Shown one piece after another: positions 1 through 8,803 of a DNA stretch of 64,000 nt. The stretch's first letter is position 1, and every line of letters starts with the position of its first letter. Source of the DNA: Pseudomonadota bacterium. GTDB lineage: Bacteria; Myxococcota_A; UBA796; GCA-2862545. The notes beneath the pieces are model-generated. The model ran no database searches and was not told the DNA's origin. It worked only from the letters and a program-made list of their open reading frames with translations. A program made the position numbers and the translations under genes. The DNA lies in NCBI GenBank assembly GCA_005776945.1, contig SXOB01000088.1:33403-97402 (forward strand), read 5' to 3'.

Positions 1-168
1 GGCGAGCGCGTCGCCCCCTTGGCCGCGCGGGATGTTGAGGCGGTCAAAGAAATCGGCGATGCGCTCGACATCGTCTTCTTCGAAGACGGTCTGCATCGTG
101 CCGACGAATTCTTCTTCGCTGCGCGCCGCGTTGCGGACCATGCTCGCGACGGTCGCGGTCTTCGACAT
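1..168 (-). CDS. Hypothetical protein, N-terminal part only
   Basis: Reading leftward from ATG at 168 gives 56 codons that run off the window edge (begins MSKTATVASMVRNAARSEEE). The fragment is charged and mostly helical in character, with no signal peptide and no motif I recognise. It sits just upstream of the FHA protein at 195-1379, which lies on the same strand and is transcribed towards it, so the two may share a transcript across a 26-base gap. No function can be assigned from 56 residues. Confidence 0.5.
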   Translation of the reverse strand, partial: MSKTATVASMVRNAARSEEEFVGTMQTVFEEDDVERIADFFDRLNIPRGQGGDALA

Positions 169-194
169 TCTTACCTCGTAAACGGCCGCGGCAG

Positions 195-1379
195 CTAACG
201 ATCGGGGACCCTGCTGTCCAGGTCCCGCAGTGGGTCACCGCGGGACGCGCGTGCGGCGAGGACAGCGCAGCGGTCGCGCTCCTCTTGACCTGCGGGGCCA
301 TCGTTTGCGGCCCACGCCGCACACTTCGCCACCGTGGCTGTGGCTTGTGCGGCCGCGACGCGGGCGCCGGCTTGGGCGGCGATGGCTCGACCGACGAATG
401 TCGCCAGTGTTGATTCGTCCCGCACGCGATGGCCCGAGGCGGCCGCAAAGAGTGGCGTGGCACCGTCGTCGGGGCCGAGGTGCGCAGCCAGAATCGCGAC
501 ATCGTCGCGTTGGTCGGCGCCCTCGGCGACCCAACAAGTGGCGCCGTCGGACAACGGGACCGTCGACCAACTTGCCTTTGGGGCAACCGCCTCCAACTCG
601 GCCAAAATCGGCGGGTTTGCGAAGGGAGGACGCCACAGGGTTGGCTGGACCGAGAGGCCGAGGCGCTGCGCCCGGACGTCGTCGAGCGCGAGCGGGCCTC
701 GGCCGCAGGCCGGGGTTCCTTGTTCCGTTTCGACGGCGACCCAAGGTCCCGAGGACCAGGTGGCGAGGACGATGGCCGACGTCGTCATCCCGGCCGCGCG
801 CCAGGCGTCGACCTCGTCGTTGGACAGCGGTTGGGGCGGCGACGAAAACGCGGACCTCACGGCCTCCTCGTGCGATCGGTCCGCGGCTGCCGAGAGCGCC
901 GACCCCTGGACGTGGGCAAGAGAGGCGTTTCGAACGAATGTACGCGTCGATTGAACGGCGTAGGCGGCCAGCCCTGCCGAACTGAGGCAAGCCACAGGCA
1001 CCGCAGCGCCGAGGGCCAGCCGAAAGGCCTTCGTCAAACCGTTTCGCCGGCTCATTTGACCAGAGGGTACCGCCACCGTCAACACGGGCCCTTGAGCCGT
1101 GCCCAAGTAAACGCGAGCACCGGGCAACAGAAGGGCACCCCCGGGAGGAACGTCGGCCCCGTCCACCTGGGTAAACGCCCCCTCCTCGGCGAAGAGGCGC
1201 GCGCCTTTTTCTGACGCGTGGAGCGTTGCATGTCGGTCGGCGATGCCCCATGCGGCCGTCAGGAGGACGTCCGCGTCCGGTCCCGAGCCGATGACGATCG
1301 TCGCGCGGGGCCATGGGCCGAATCGCCGACCGCCAAAGCTCGGGTCCAATTCGAGATGGATTCTGTTCCATTGCAGCAT
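195..1379 (-). CDS. FHA-domain membrane protein
   Basis: 394 aa. Residues about 10-105 read as a forkhead-associated (FHA) phosphothreonine-binding fold: a Gly-rich turn followed by Asp ('IGSGPDADVLL'), then 'ADRHATLH' in the place of the conserved Ser-x-x-His, and a final 'VYLG' strand. A single membrane helix follows at about 120-142 ('ALGAAVPVACLSSAGLAAYA'), leaving about 250 residues on the far side, with several Cys and no named domain. The start at 1379 has an AGGAAG Shine-Dalgarno sequence. It is divergent from 1423-2286, which has an FHA-like domain at its other end. FHA proteins in type VI secretion are controlled by Thr kinases; a similar role for the nearby CIS is my inference. Confidence 0.7.
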   Translation of the reverse strand: MLQWNRIHLELDPSFGGRRFGPWPRATIVIGSGPDADVLLTAAWGIADRHATLHASEKGARLFAEEGAFTQVDGADVPPGGALLLPGARVYLGTAQGPVLTVAVPSGQMSRRNGLTKAFRLALGAAVPVACLSSAGLAAYAVQSTRTFVRNASLAHVQGSALSAAADRSHEEAVRSAFSSPPQPLSNDEVDAWRAAGMTTSAIVLATWSSGPWVAVETEQGTPACGRGPLALDDVRAQRLGLSVQPTLWRPPFANPPILAELEAVAPKASWSTVPLSDGATCWVAEGADQRDDVAILAAHLGPDDGATPLFAAASGHRVRDESTLATFVGRAIAAQAGARVAAAQATATVAKCAAWAANDGPAGQEERDRCAVLAARASRGDPLRDLDSRVPDR

Positions 1380-1422
1380 GGTGGCTTCCTGAGGCCCCTC
1401 GCCCGGCCCCTAGGGTACCAAC

Positions 1423-2286
1423 ATGTTCGCTCGCATCGAGCCGGCCTTGGCGAGTCTGCATCGGGCCTTTGGGGTTGCCGCTCTCGCAGGTCTGGGTTGG
1501 CCGTTCGCGTTGGCCCCATGGGTCGGTCCTGACGGGCTCGGGCCCTTTGGCGTGCCCGGCGCCCCGTGGGGACTGGCGGCCCTGGCCGCACTTTGGGCCG
1601 CCCACGGGCAATCGACCAGGGTGGGACGGGCCGCCTTGTGGACGCCGTTGGCAGCCACGGTCGGCACGTTGGCGCTTGCAGGGCTGGGCGCGTTTTCCGC
1701 GAGCAAGGTCGGGCATTTCGCCGCGGCGTTGACCACAGCCAGCGCTGCAGGCGCTTGGGTTGGGGCGTGCGTAGCGTGGTCGAGGGCGCGGTCGCCGTGG
1801 GCGCTCGGGCCCGTTGGCGGTGGCTGGCACGTCCTCGTTGGCCTGTTGGCTGGGGTCCTTGGCTGGGCGCTTCGGCCAGGTGGCCCTTGGCCGGATGTGA
1901 CCGGCGTGTGGGCCGGGACCGCGGCGTTTGCAGCGCTGACCGACCCGTGGAGCGGGTCGCCCCGACGTTGGTGGCTTCTGGAGGAAGGAGGGGAGGGCGC
2001 GGTTCGCCTTCTGGCGCCAGGCCAACGGTGTTCTGTGGGTTCTGAGGCGGACTGGCATGTGGGCGCTAGCGGGCCGTTGATGGGGGAATTCGCCGTCGAC
2101 TCCACGGGCGGGCTCCGTTTCGCGGTAGCCGCACCGAAAGGGGTCGCTTGGGCCTTCGGTCCGTTTCGCTGGCGTCTGGGTTGGAAAAGTGGTTCGCCTC
2201 CTGAACTTCGGCTTGCCCATGGGTCGCGCGTGCAGATTGGCGACCGTGTGGTCGTCGCCTTGGCCGACCTTTGGACGCCGACGTGA
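1423..2286 (+). CDS. Multi-pass membrane protein with C-terminal FHA-like domain
   Basis: 287 aa. Residues about 15-180 contain roughly five to six hydrophobic stretches (for example 'WGLAALAALWAAHG' and 'HVLVGLLAGVLGWALRP'). The last 100 residues are soluble and follow the FHA strand pattern: 'CSVGSEADWHVGASGP' near the start and 'GSRVQIGDRVVVAL' at the end. The conserved Ser-His pair is not obvious, so phosphopeptide binding is uncertain. It heads a tightly overlapping operon: its TGA shares bases with the GTG of the next gene at 2283. The paired arrangement with the divergent FHA protein suggests both serve one membrane complex. Confidence 0.6.
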   Translation: MFARIEPALASLHRAFGVAALAGLGWPFALAPWVGPDGLGPFGVPGAPWGLAALAALWAAHGQSTRVGRAALWTPLAATVGTLALAGLGAFSASKVGHFAAALTTASAAGAWVGACVAWSRARSPWALGPVGGGWHVLVGLLAGVLGWALRPGGPWPDVTGVWAGTAAFAALTDPWSGSPRRWWLLEEGGEGAVRLLAPGQRCSVGSEADWHVGASGPLMGEFAVDSTGGLRFAVAAPKGVAWAFGPFRWRLGWKSGSPPELRLAHGSRVQIGDRVVVALADLWTPT

Positions 2287-2759
2287 GTGGGTTGGATGGG
2301 TCGGGTCTCACCGTGCCGGTGGGGGACGTCCGGTCCGTAGGCGCAGGCCGTTTGCCCGATCGCGGCGCGTTGGTCGTTCTGGCTCCCGGGGTCCAGGGTC
2401 CAGCCCGCGACGGTGCCTGGCTCTGCGTCACCGTCGAACTCGAACGACCGTCGGTCGTGGGCCCGACGCTCGAGGGCGCGGCGATCCGGTGGGTGGCCAC
2501 GCCTGAGGGCGGCCGCGCCTGTTGGCCGGCAACCTTGGCTGGCGACGTCGTCCTCGCGTTTCCGGACGACGCGCGTGCACATCTCACTGTCGGGGGCGGT
2601 GGCTGGGGCGCTCCCCTTGGCGGCGATGGGCTCATCGGCACGGTCGTCGACGCGGCGGCGACGCCGTTGGCGGGCTGGGCCGTGGTGACGTTGGCAGGTC
2701 TGGCCTTGCGCGCCATGCGCACGGTCGTCCGCGGTGGGCCTCGAACAAGGGGGGCGTGA
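2283..2759 (+). CDS. Small protein with C-terminal membrane helix, unknown
   Basis: 158 aa from the GTG at 2283, which overlaps the previous stop as GTGA; an in-frame ATG at 2271 is the alternative. The body is beta-rich and Gly/Val-rich. A hydrophobic segment near the end ('LAGWAVVTLAGLALRAM', about residues 130-147) followed by Arg residues looks like a tail anchor with a cytoplasmic C-terminus. I recognise no family. The stop overlaps the next start as TGATG, so translation of the two is probably coupled. Confidence 0.55.
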   Translation: MSGLDGSGLTVPVGDVRSVGAGRLPDRGALVVLAPGVQGPARDGAWLCVTVELERPSVVGPTLEGAAIRWVATPEGGRACWPATLAGDVVLAFPDDARAHLTVGGGGWGAPLGGDGLIGTVVDAAATPLAGWAVVTLAGLALRAMRTVVRGGPRTRGA

Positions 2760-4429
2760 TGTGGATCTTGGCAACTTCGCTGGCGTTGGCGGGCGCCGGG
2801 GCGCGCGTCCTCGTGCTTGGGCCTGAACCGGTCCAGGTCGAGCTCGGACCCTCGATGGAGCGTGAGGTGCTGCGCCGAATCGCGCGAGAGAGCGCCACGT
2901 TCTGTCCTTCGGTGGACCTCTTCCAAGCGGGCCGGGTCCAAGCCGGGCGGTCGAGGGCGCCAACGGACCGGGACGGCTTGGATGCCGCTCTGGCCGAGGC
3001 CGTCGCGACGCCATGGAGCGCACTGGACGAAGATGGATGGGCCGAGCAGGCCGACGCGTTGCTTGGCTGGCTGGGTCGGCTCGGATTCGTCGACACCCCG
3101 GAAGAGCGCGTGCTCGCCTTCGACCTCTCGGTGCAGGTCGGCCGCGCCGCCGAAAACAGCGGGCGGACGACGGCGCCCTTCTACCACTGGTCTGACGGCC
3201 AGCAGGTGCCCACCTACTGGGTCGCTGCGGCCGCGCTCGCATCGGACGCGCCGGACCTGTTGGCTCGTCTTGTCGACCCCGATCTGCACGCGTCCGTCGC
3301 TTGGTGGGTCGATGCCATCGGGGCGGGTGGGGTCCCACGCGTGCAACTCGGATTCGATTCGGGCGCACATTTCGACGCCGAAGACTTCGCGGCCACCTAC
3401 GACTTGCGCGTGGACGGGCTCACGATGAAGCCGACTGCGGCCGGCCTCGTCTCCCGACCCGTCGGCCGGATCGATGTGGACCTGCGGCGCGCGGACGGCT
3501 TCGGCCCGGCGATGCGGTTGGAGGCCGAAGCCCTTGGGTCCGGTCTGTATTTCGTACTGAATGCCGCCCAGAAGGCAGTGGATGTCGCTCTTGGCGAGGC
3601 CCTCGATCGCGACCCGCACCGCGCCATCGCGGCCTTGGAGGCCGAGGTCGCCGCGTGGCTCGACCTGTACGCGGCGCTGCACCCCGGCGAGGACGTTTTC
3701 GTTCTGCAGATCGCCGAGCGAGGGGCCGCTGAAGGCCCGCGCGTTTGGCAGTTCGATCCCGTCCTTGGGCGGCTCATTCGGATTCTCGACCCCCAAACTG
3801 CGATTCCAGCCCATGCGACCGTCCATGTGGCCGTCGGCGGATTGGGGACTTCAGCGGTCGATGTCCCTGGGGGGTGGGTCCCTCACCCCGTTGCGGTGCC
3901 GTTCGCGATGGGCGCGGAGCTGCACCTCGGGCGCTGGCGGGTCGGTGCCGGCGTGGATGCTGCGGTCGCCGTGGACGCCTCTTGGAGAGATCGGTATCCG
4001 ACGGAAGTGCGCCTCGGGGTGACCCATGACCTCGTAGCGACGGACCGGGACGGCGACGTCGTCTTGGTCGCAGACGAATCCCGCTGGCAGACGACTCCCT
4101 GGGCCCGGGCAGGCTTGGCGTGGGGCGCGCAGGCCCATCGGGGGTGGGGCGGGTGGCTTGGCGGACGCATCGGCCAGGTCAGCTTGCCGCGAGCCGCCGA
4201 GCTCGCGTTGGCCGGTGGTGCCAACGTGCCGCTCCCTGGCGAACCCCGTTGGCTTGGGGGGGAACTCGGCCTCACCTTCGACGGTGTGGCCGGCCTCCGA
4301 CTTCCCGTGGGGGACTCCCTTTGGGTGCAGGGGACCGATCCCATCCCCGCCGCGGCTTCGCGGACGAGGCGCGTGGGCCTCCCGCAGCCCACCTGGAGCG
4401 TCCGCGCAGGGGTCGTACTCGGCTGGTGA
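2759..4429 (+). CDS. Exported protein with beta-rich C-terminal region, unknown
   Basis: 556 aa. The ATG at 2759 overlaps the preceding stop. The N-terminus 'MWILATSLALAGAGA' is a plausible though uncharged signal peptide. The middle (about 30-350) is mixed alpha/beta with many Trp and Asp. The last 180 residues contain alternating strands such as 'GAELHLGRWRVGAGVDAAVAV' shortened to repeated Gly/Val pairs, and the protein ends '..VRAGVVLGW'. A C-terminal aromatic residue after alternating strands recalls outer-membrane beta-barrels, but this is weak evidence. No family is recognised. It is the largest gene of the 1423-5679 operon. Confidence 0.6.
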   Translation: MWILATSLALAGAGARVLVLGPEPVQVELGPSMEREVLRRIARESATFCPSVDLFQAGRVQAGRSRAPTDRDGLDAALAEAVATPWSALDEDGWAEQADALLGWLGRLGFVDTPEERVLAFDLSVQVGRAAENSGRTTAPFYHWSDGQQVPTYWVAAAALASDAPDLLARLVDPDLHASVAWWVDAIGAGGVPRVQLGFDSGAHFDAEDFAATYDLRVDGLTMKPTAAGLVSRPVGRIDVDLRRADGFGPAMRLEAEALGSGLYFVLNAAQKAVDVALGEALDRDPHRAIAALEAEVAAWLDLYAALHPGEDVFVLQIAERGAAEGPRVWQFDPVLGRLIRILDPQTAIPAHATVHVAVGGLGTSAVDVPGGWVPHPVAVPFAMGAELHLGRWRVGAGVDAAVAVDASWRDRYPTEVRLGVTHDLVATDRDGDVVLVADESRWQTTPWARAGLAWGAQAHRGWGGWLGGRIGQVSLPRAAELALAGGANVPLPGEPRWLGGELGLTFDGVAGLRLPVGDSLWVQGTDPIPAAASRTRRVGLPQPTWSVRAGVVLGW

Positions 4430-4456
4430 CGTGGGTTAGGCCAAGCCGGGGGTTGG

Positions 4457-4771
4457 ATGCGGACCGTTGGCGTAGGCATCGTCTCGTTGGCCCTTGGATT
4501 CGGTGCGGGCTGGGTGGGCCACCTGCGGACCGCAGCAGGCATAGTGGAGATCCACGTCCCCGGTGCGATGACCACTTCGGTCGCGTGCGGTCGCTTGAGT
4601 GTGAACGCGGACGGGGACACGACGCACTTCGTGGCCAGCCCCGGCCGTTGTCGGGTGGAGGCTGCCTTGACGCCCGTGATGCCGCTTCGAGGCGAAATCG
4701 AGTTGTCGGGAGCTGGAAGGTACGTTTGCAGTCGACGGGATGACAGCCTGGACTGCGGGAGAAGGCCATGA
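4457..4771 (+). CDS. Small membrane-anchored protein, unknown
   Basis: 104 aa. The N-terminal hydrophobic segment 'VGVGIVSLALGFGAGWVGHL' (residues 4-23) would serve as a signal anchor. The remaining 80 residues are beta-rich with four Cys, which could form disulfides in the periplasm. The stop overlaps the ATG of the next gene (ATGA at 4768). No homologous family is recognised; it is kept as real because of operon position, overlap and codon pattern. Confidence 0.5.
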   Translation: MRTVGVGIVSLALGFGAGWVGHLRTAAGIVEIHVPGAMTTSVACGRLSVNADGDTTHFVASPGRCRVEAALTPVMPLRGEIELSGAGRYVCSRRDDSLDCGRRP

Positions 4772-5679
4772 CACTTTGGTTTGCGTTGGCGGCAACCGCC
4801 GGGGAAGTTCACGACGGCCTTGTTTGGACGTGGACGCCCGAGACCTCGCGAAGCTGGTGGATCACGGCCGACGTCACCATGCCGCGCTGGCTCGACCTCG
4901 CGGGCGGCAAGACAGGCGCGACGCGGCTGCGGAGCTTCATTGCCGACGTGACGACCACTTGCCGCCTTGGCGAAGAGTCGACAAAGAAGACCTTCGACGT
5001 CCGTTGCACGATCGACGGCTTTGCCCTGCAGGCTCGCGCCGTGGACGCCGAAGTGGGCCGCGCGGGTCCGCTCGTCGTCGAAGCCGCCAACGCGATGGCC
5101 GGCGCTACCGTGACTCTCCTGATGTCGCCTTCAGGCCGAGTGAAGTCGGTCGACGTCGACGGCCTTTCGAGCGACAGCGAGCGTTCGCAGCATCAAGCCG
5201 AATCGTTGAGCTTGATTGCTGGACGCGTATTTGCTGCATTGGATTTCCAATTGCCGCAGTCGGGGTCCGACGGTGGTGGCCAATGGGCGATCGGGCTTCC
5301 GCAGGCCATGAGGACGATGTCCCCGTCTTCGAGTGGCACGGTCAACGGAGTCGCGTCGGTGACCGGCGTGGACGGAGTGCGGTGGATCATCGAGACCGTT
5401 GCCAAGGGTTCCGTCACGGACAATTCTTCGGTTGAGAACTCGGGTTCGGAGGTCGGCCGAGATATTTACGATATGGAAATGCATGGTGCAGCGACGTGGG
5501 ATCCGCAAGCGGGTGGCCTTGTCGATCGCAAATACCGCTCAGACGGCGCACCCACGGCGGGTTCAGCGGCTGCGACGGGCGTTTCTGGAAATCCATACAC
5601 TCAGATCGTGACGGTTCGAACCATCGATCCGACGGCGCCCATTTCCCTGCCAATCAGCGGCGAGTTGCCGCCAAACTGA
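4768..5679 (+). CDS. Probable exported protein, unknown
   Basis: 303 aa with a short N-terminal hydrophobic stretch ('MTLWFALAATAGEV') compatible with a weak signal peptide. The body is Thr/Ser/Val-rich and beta-like, with a low-complexity Ser segment near 190 ('MSPSSSGTVNG'). It is the last gene of the 1423-5679 operon and ends 2 bases before the stop of the convergent AAA+ ATPase gene. Its base composition is slightly lower in GC than its neighbours around 5200-5620. I do not recognise a family. Confidence 0.55.
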   Translation: MTLWFALAATAGEVHDGLVWTWTPETSRSWWITADVTMPRWLDLAGGKTGATRLRSFIADVTTTCRLGEESTKKTFDVRCTIDGFALQARAVDAEVGRAGPLVVEAANAMAGATVTLLMSPSGRVKSVDVDGLSSDSERSQHQAESLSLIAGRVFAALDFQLPQSGSDGGGQWAIGLPQAMRTMSPSSSGTVNGVASVTGVDGVRWIIETVAKGSVTDNSSVENSGSEVGRDIYDMEMHGAATWDPQAGGLVDRKYRSDGAPTAGSAAATGVSGNPYTQIVTVRTIDPTAPISLPISGELPPN

Positions 5680-5681
5680 CC

Positions 5682-7448
5682 TCAGGCGACTCGGCGTCGC
5701 AAATCCGTGGCGTCGTCGCCGAACCACGCGGGGACGATAGGACGGCCGTCTTTGTGCCATTCTCTCGCGATGCTGAGCCACAGCGCCGCGCGATCGATGG
5801 GGCGGTCCGCCGCCGCGGCGGAGAATGCGGCGTCGAGCGCTGCGTTGACGATGCCTGCCCCCGAAAGGGCAAATCGAGCTGCGAGGTCGTCGACATCGAC
5901 GTCGTCGGCAAGCGGAGCGCGTGCAGGTAGGGCGCTCCGCCAAAGACGGCGCCGCTCAGCGAGCCCCGGCGCTTTGAATTGAACAACGGCCGTAAATCTA
6001 CGTCGGAAGGCCTCGTCCATGCCGTTCTGTAGGTTGGTCGTCAGGATGGCGACACCTTCGAACTGCTCAAGTCGCTGCAGCAGGGTGGCGATTTCCTGGT
6101 TGGCGTAACGGTCCTGGGCGTCGCCCCCCTCGGTACGCTGGCCGAAGAGACAATCGGCTTCGTCGAAGCATAGGACGGCGCGGGCGGCGTCGCCGGCGTC
6201 GAAGATCCGCGACAGGTTCTTTTCGGTCTCGCCGACCCATCGAGAGACGACCGCGGCGACCTCGATGCGGTGCAGGTCGCGCCCCAACGCGCCCGCGACG
6301 ACTTCCGCCGCGGTGGTTTTGCCTGTGCCCGGGGGTCCCGCGAACAACAGGCGCAGGCCTCGGCCCCGTGGTCTCACGCGAGCACCCCCCCACACGTCGT
6401 AGACGCGCTCCGCCTGGCGGGCGTGTTCGGTGAGTTCGCGCAGCCGTAGGGCGGTGGGTTCGTCGAGGATGAGGTCGTCCCATCCCCGGGTCGGAATGAC
6501 GGCCTGGGCCCAGGCTCCGAGCCCCTGGGGAGCGTCCACCTCGGCCCGACGAGCGAGGGCGTTGGGATCTCGCCCGACTTCGTCGGCGAGGCGCGCGAGG
6601 GTCCGCGGCGACAACGTCGGGAATCGGACCGCCATCGCGTCGGCGACCGGCCCGTTGCCAACGACGTCTGCCCACGCGGCGCGCGCATCGGCCTGCGATG
6701 GCCAGGGCACCGCTTGAACCGGCCAGCTTGACGGGGCGGCAGCGCTCGCCTGGGGGCTGGCTGACGACCACGCCGCGGGCAGGCCCTCGCGGACGAGCGT
6801 TCTGGCCAGCGCCGACAGGCGCGCTTTGGCGTCGGGCGCAGGATCGGCGCCGAGGGGGCAGGCGACGAGCACGGCTGCATCGCGCAGGAGGGCTTCGAGT
6901 ACAATGACCTCAGGTGCAGGCGCGGGGTCCTCGACCACGAGGAGGGGGTGGCCGCCCGCCCAGGCCAGTGCCGCGTCTTCTCGAAGCTGTTCGTTCGCGC
7001 CGACGAAACTTCGGGGTGCTGGCCGCGCGGCAGGGGGTCGTCGCGAGCCCTCGATCCAGCGCAAACCCGCTGGCAGCGGCGGCTGCTCCCCGAGGAGGGC
7101 GGCCACCGCGCGTTCGCTTGGGCGCCATGCCCCTTGGCCATCGAGCGCGACGAGGCGATGACGAATGAGCGGCGCACCGGGCAGCAAGGCCCGGCGCACC
7201 GCAAGGATGTCCCAGCCGAGCGGGGCCAGCGCGGCTGGCTGGATGCCTCGGGGCAAGTTGCGCGCCACGATGGGGTGCAAATCGGCGGCGACGGCCACGG
7301 CGAGCAAGGAGGCCGCGAGGTCGTCCAGGTCCAGGCGCCGTTGGACCTCGGCCAACGCAGGATCGGAGAGGGCGGCAGCGGTGAACGCGGGGTTGGGGTC
7401 CGTTCCAGGCACGGTGCGGGCCAGCGCCAGGGCGATCCAAGGGGTCAT
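5682..7448 (-). CDS. AAA+ ATPase of the contractile injection system (Afp15/Pvc15-like)
   Basis: 588 aa. The C-terminal AAA+ module has Walker A 'GPPGTGKTT' (about residue 372), Walker B 'VLCFDEADCLFG' (about 428), a sensor 'ILTTNLQNGMDEAF' (about 468) and arginine residues 'RRRF' (about 480). The first 330 residues form a variable N-terminal region with a second, degenerate AAA-like portion, typical of the ATPases found in eCIS clusters, where they are thought to help particle assembly. The start at 7448 has a strong GGAGG. It lies outside the main tail operon and on the opposite strand, separated from it by hutF and argE, unlike the usual Afp15-Afp16 order. Confidence 0.82.
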   Translation of the reverse strand: MTPWIALALARTVPGTDPNPAFTAAALSDPALAEVQRRLDLDDLAASLLAVAVAADLHPIVARNLPRGIQPAALAPLGWDILAVRRALLPGAPLIRHRLVALDGQGAWRPSERAVAALLGEQPPLPAGLRWIEGSRRPPAARPAPRSFVGANEQLREDAALAWAGGHPLLVVEDPAPAPEVIVLEALLRDAAVLVACPLGADPAPDAKARLSALARTLVREGLPAAWSSASPQASAAAPSSWPVQAVPWPSQADARAAWADVVGNGPVADAMAVRFPTLSPRTLARLADEVGRDPNALARRAEVDAPQGLGAWAQAVIPTRGWDDLILDEPTALRLRELTEHARQAERVYDVWGGARVRPRGRGLRLLFAGPPGTGKTTAAEVVAGALGRDLHRIEVAAVVSRWVGETEKNLSRIFDAGDAARAVLCFDEADCLFGQRTEGGDAQDRYANQEIATLLQRLEQFEGVAILTTNLQNGMDEAFRRRFTAVVQFKAPGLAERRRLWRSALPARAPLADDVDVDDLAARFALSGAGIVNAALDAAFSAAAADRPIDRAALWLSIAREWHKDGRPIVPAWFGDDATDLRRRVA

Positions 7449-7486
7449 GATCCCTCCTTCGCAGTAGGTCGCCCGAGGAGGCGGCT

Positions 7487-8803
7487 GTGCCCGTGATCGT
7501 TGCCGACGGGGCGTGGACCCCGCAGGGTTGGATGGCGGACTGTGAAATCGCCTGGGACGACGGCGTCATCGTACGCGTCGGACCGCCTACGGGGGTTCCG
7601 TCCGAGCGCTTGAAGGGGAAGTCTGTGACGCCCGGTGCCGTCAACGCGCACAGTCACGCCTTTCAGCGTGGCCTCCGGGGACGTGTCCAATCGCGAACCA
7701 GCGAAAACGACGATTTTTGGAGCTGGCGGGAAGGAATGTATGCGTTGGCCGATTCGCTTTCGCCCGATGCGTTCGAAGCCCTGGTCGCCCAGTGCTTTCT
7801 CGAGATGCTCGAAGCTGGAATCACGACCGTCGGAGAATTCCACTATCTGCATCACGGACTGGCCGGTCACCGATACGCGGATCCGGATGAACTCGCGCAT
7901 CGCGTACGCGCTGCGGCGGAGCAAGTAGGCCTGCGCGTCGTCCTGCTGCGGACCGCCTACTACCGTGCAGGCCCCGGCCGGGACCTGGTGGCCCCACAAC
8001 TTCGATTTGTCGACCGCGACCCTACGGAAACGTTAGCGTCCATCGAGCGCCTCAAGCGAATTCCGGGTTGGCGCGTGGGTTTGGCCCTGCATTCCGTCCG
8101 AGCGGTCCCGCCGACTTTCCTGCGGGAATTGCGAGCCTACGACGGTCTCGTCCACGCGCACGTCGCCGAGGTTCGTGCCGAAGTGGAGGCCTGCAAGCAG
8201 GAGACGGGCGCGGAGCCGTTGGCCTGTTTCGAGGACGCCGGATGGTTGGGGCCGCAATTTACGGCCGTCCACCTCACGCGGCCTGGGCCCGGGGATGTCG
8301 CGCGGATGGCGCAATCGGGAGCGGGCGTGTGCGCGACGCCGTCGACGGAGCTCGACCTCGGCGACGGGTGGGTGCCGCTCGCCTGGATCGACGGCCCGTT
8401 GTGTGTCGGAAGCGACAGTCAGGCGGCCATCGACCCCGTCGGTGAAGCGCGCGCGGTGGAAATGGGCGCCCGGGGTCGAATGCACAAACGTAACGTTTGG
8501 GGCCGGCTCGGTGACGAATCTGCCGTCGCGCAGCGCATCATGGACGTGGCGACGACCTCGGGCGACCGCGCCTTGGGGGGCAACGGCGCGGGTTTGGTTC
8601 CGGGAGGTCCGGCCGACTTTGTCGCTTGGGACCTCGATCGTCCCGCGGCGGATGGCGTTCCGCCGCTAGAGGCAATCGCATTCGCCAGCCGCCCGGAATG
8701 GGTGTCTGATGTGTGGGTGGGCGGTCGCCGGGTGGTCTCCGAGGGCCGTGCGGCGGCGCGCGACGCCGTTCGCCGAAGGTTCAGCCAGCCCGCGCGAGGA
8801 TGA
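7487..8803 (+). CDS. hutF: Formimidoylglutamate deiminase
   Basis: 438 aa, an amidohydrolase-superfamily enzyme that hydrolyses N-formimino-L-glutamate to N-formylglutamate and ammonia in histidine degradation. Metal ligands are visible: H55-x-H57 in 'NAHSHAFQRGLRG', a His in 'HAHVAEV' (about 224) and an Asp in 'VGSDSQA' (about 307). 'FQRGLRGR' and 'FWSWREGMY' are characteristic of HutF within the superfamily. GTG start with AGGAGG six bases upstream. It is divergent from the CIS ATPase, with only 38 bases between the starts. hutU is at the far right of the window, so the hut genes are split. Confidence 0.88.
   Translation: MPVIVADGAWTPQGWMADCEIAWDDGVIVRVGPPTGVPSERLKGKSVTPGAVNAHSHAFQRGLRGRVQSRTSENDDFWSWREGMYALADSLSPDAFEALVAQCFLEMLEAGITTVGEFHYLHHGLAGHRYADPDELAHRVRAAAEQVGLRVVLLRTAYYRAGPGRDLVAPQLRFVDRDPTETLASIERLKRIPGWRVGLALHSVRAVPPTFLRELRAYDGLVHAHVAEVRAEVEACKQETGAEPLACFEDAGWLGPQFTAVHLTRPGPGDVARMAQSGAGVCATPSTELDLGDGWVPLAWIDGPLCVGSDSQAAIDPVGEARAVEMGARGRMHKRNVWGRLGDESAVAQRIMDVATTSGDRALGGNGAGLVPGGPADFVAWDLDRPAADGVPPLEAIAFASRPEWVSDVWVGGRRVVSEGRAAARDAVRRRFSQPARG

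Noticed and set aside
235..3826. Long minus-strand frames (661, 652 and 586 codons) opposite the first operon
   Set aside because: They are Arg/Pro-rich translations antisense to genes with ribosome sites, signal peptides and overlaps on the + strand; high GC opens such frames routinely.
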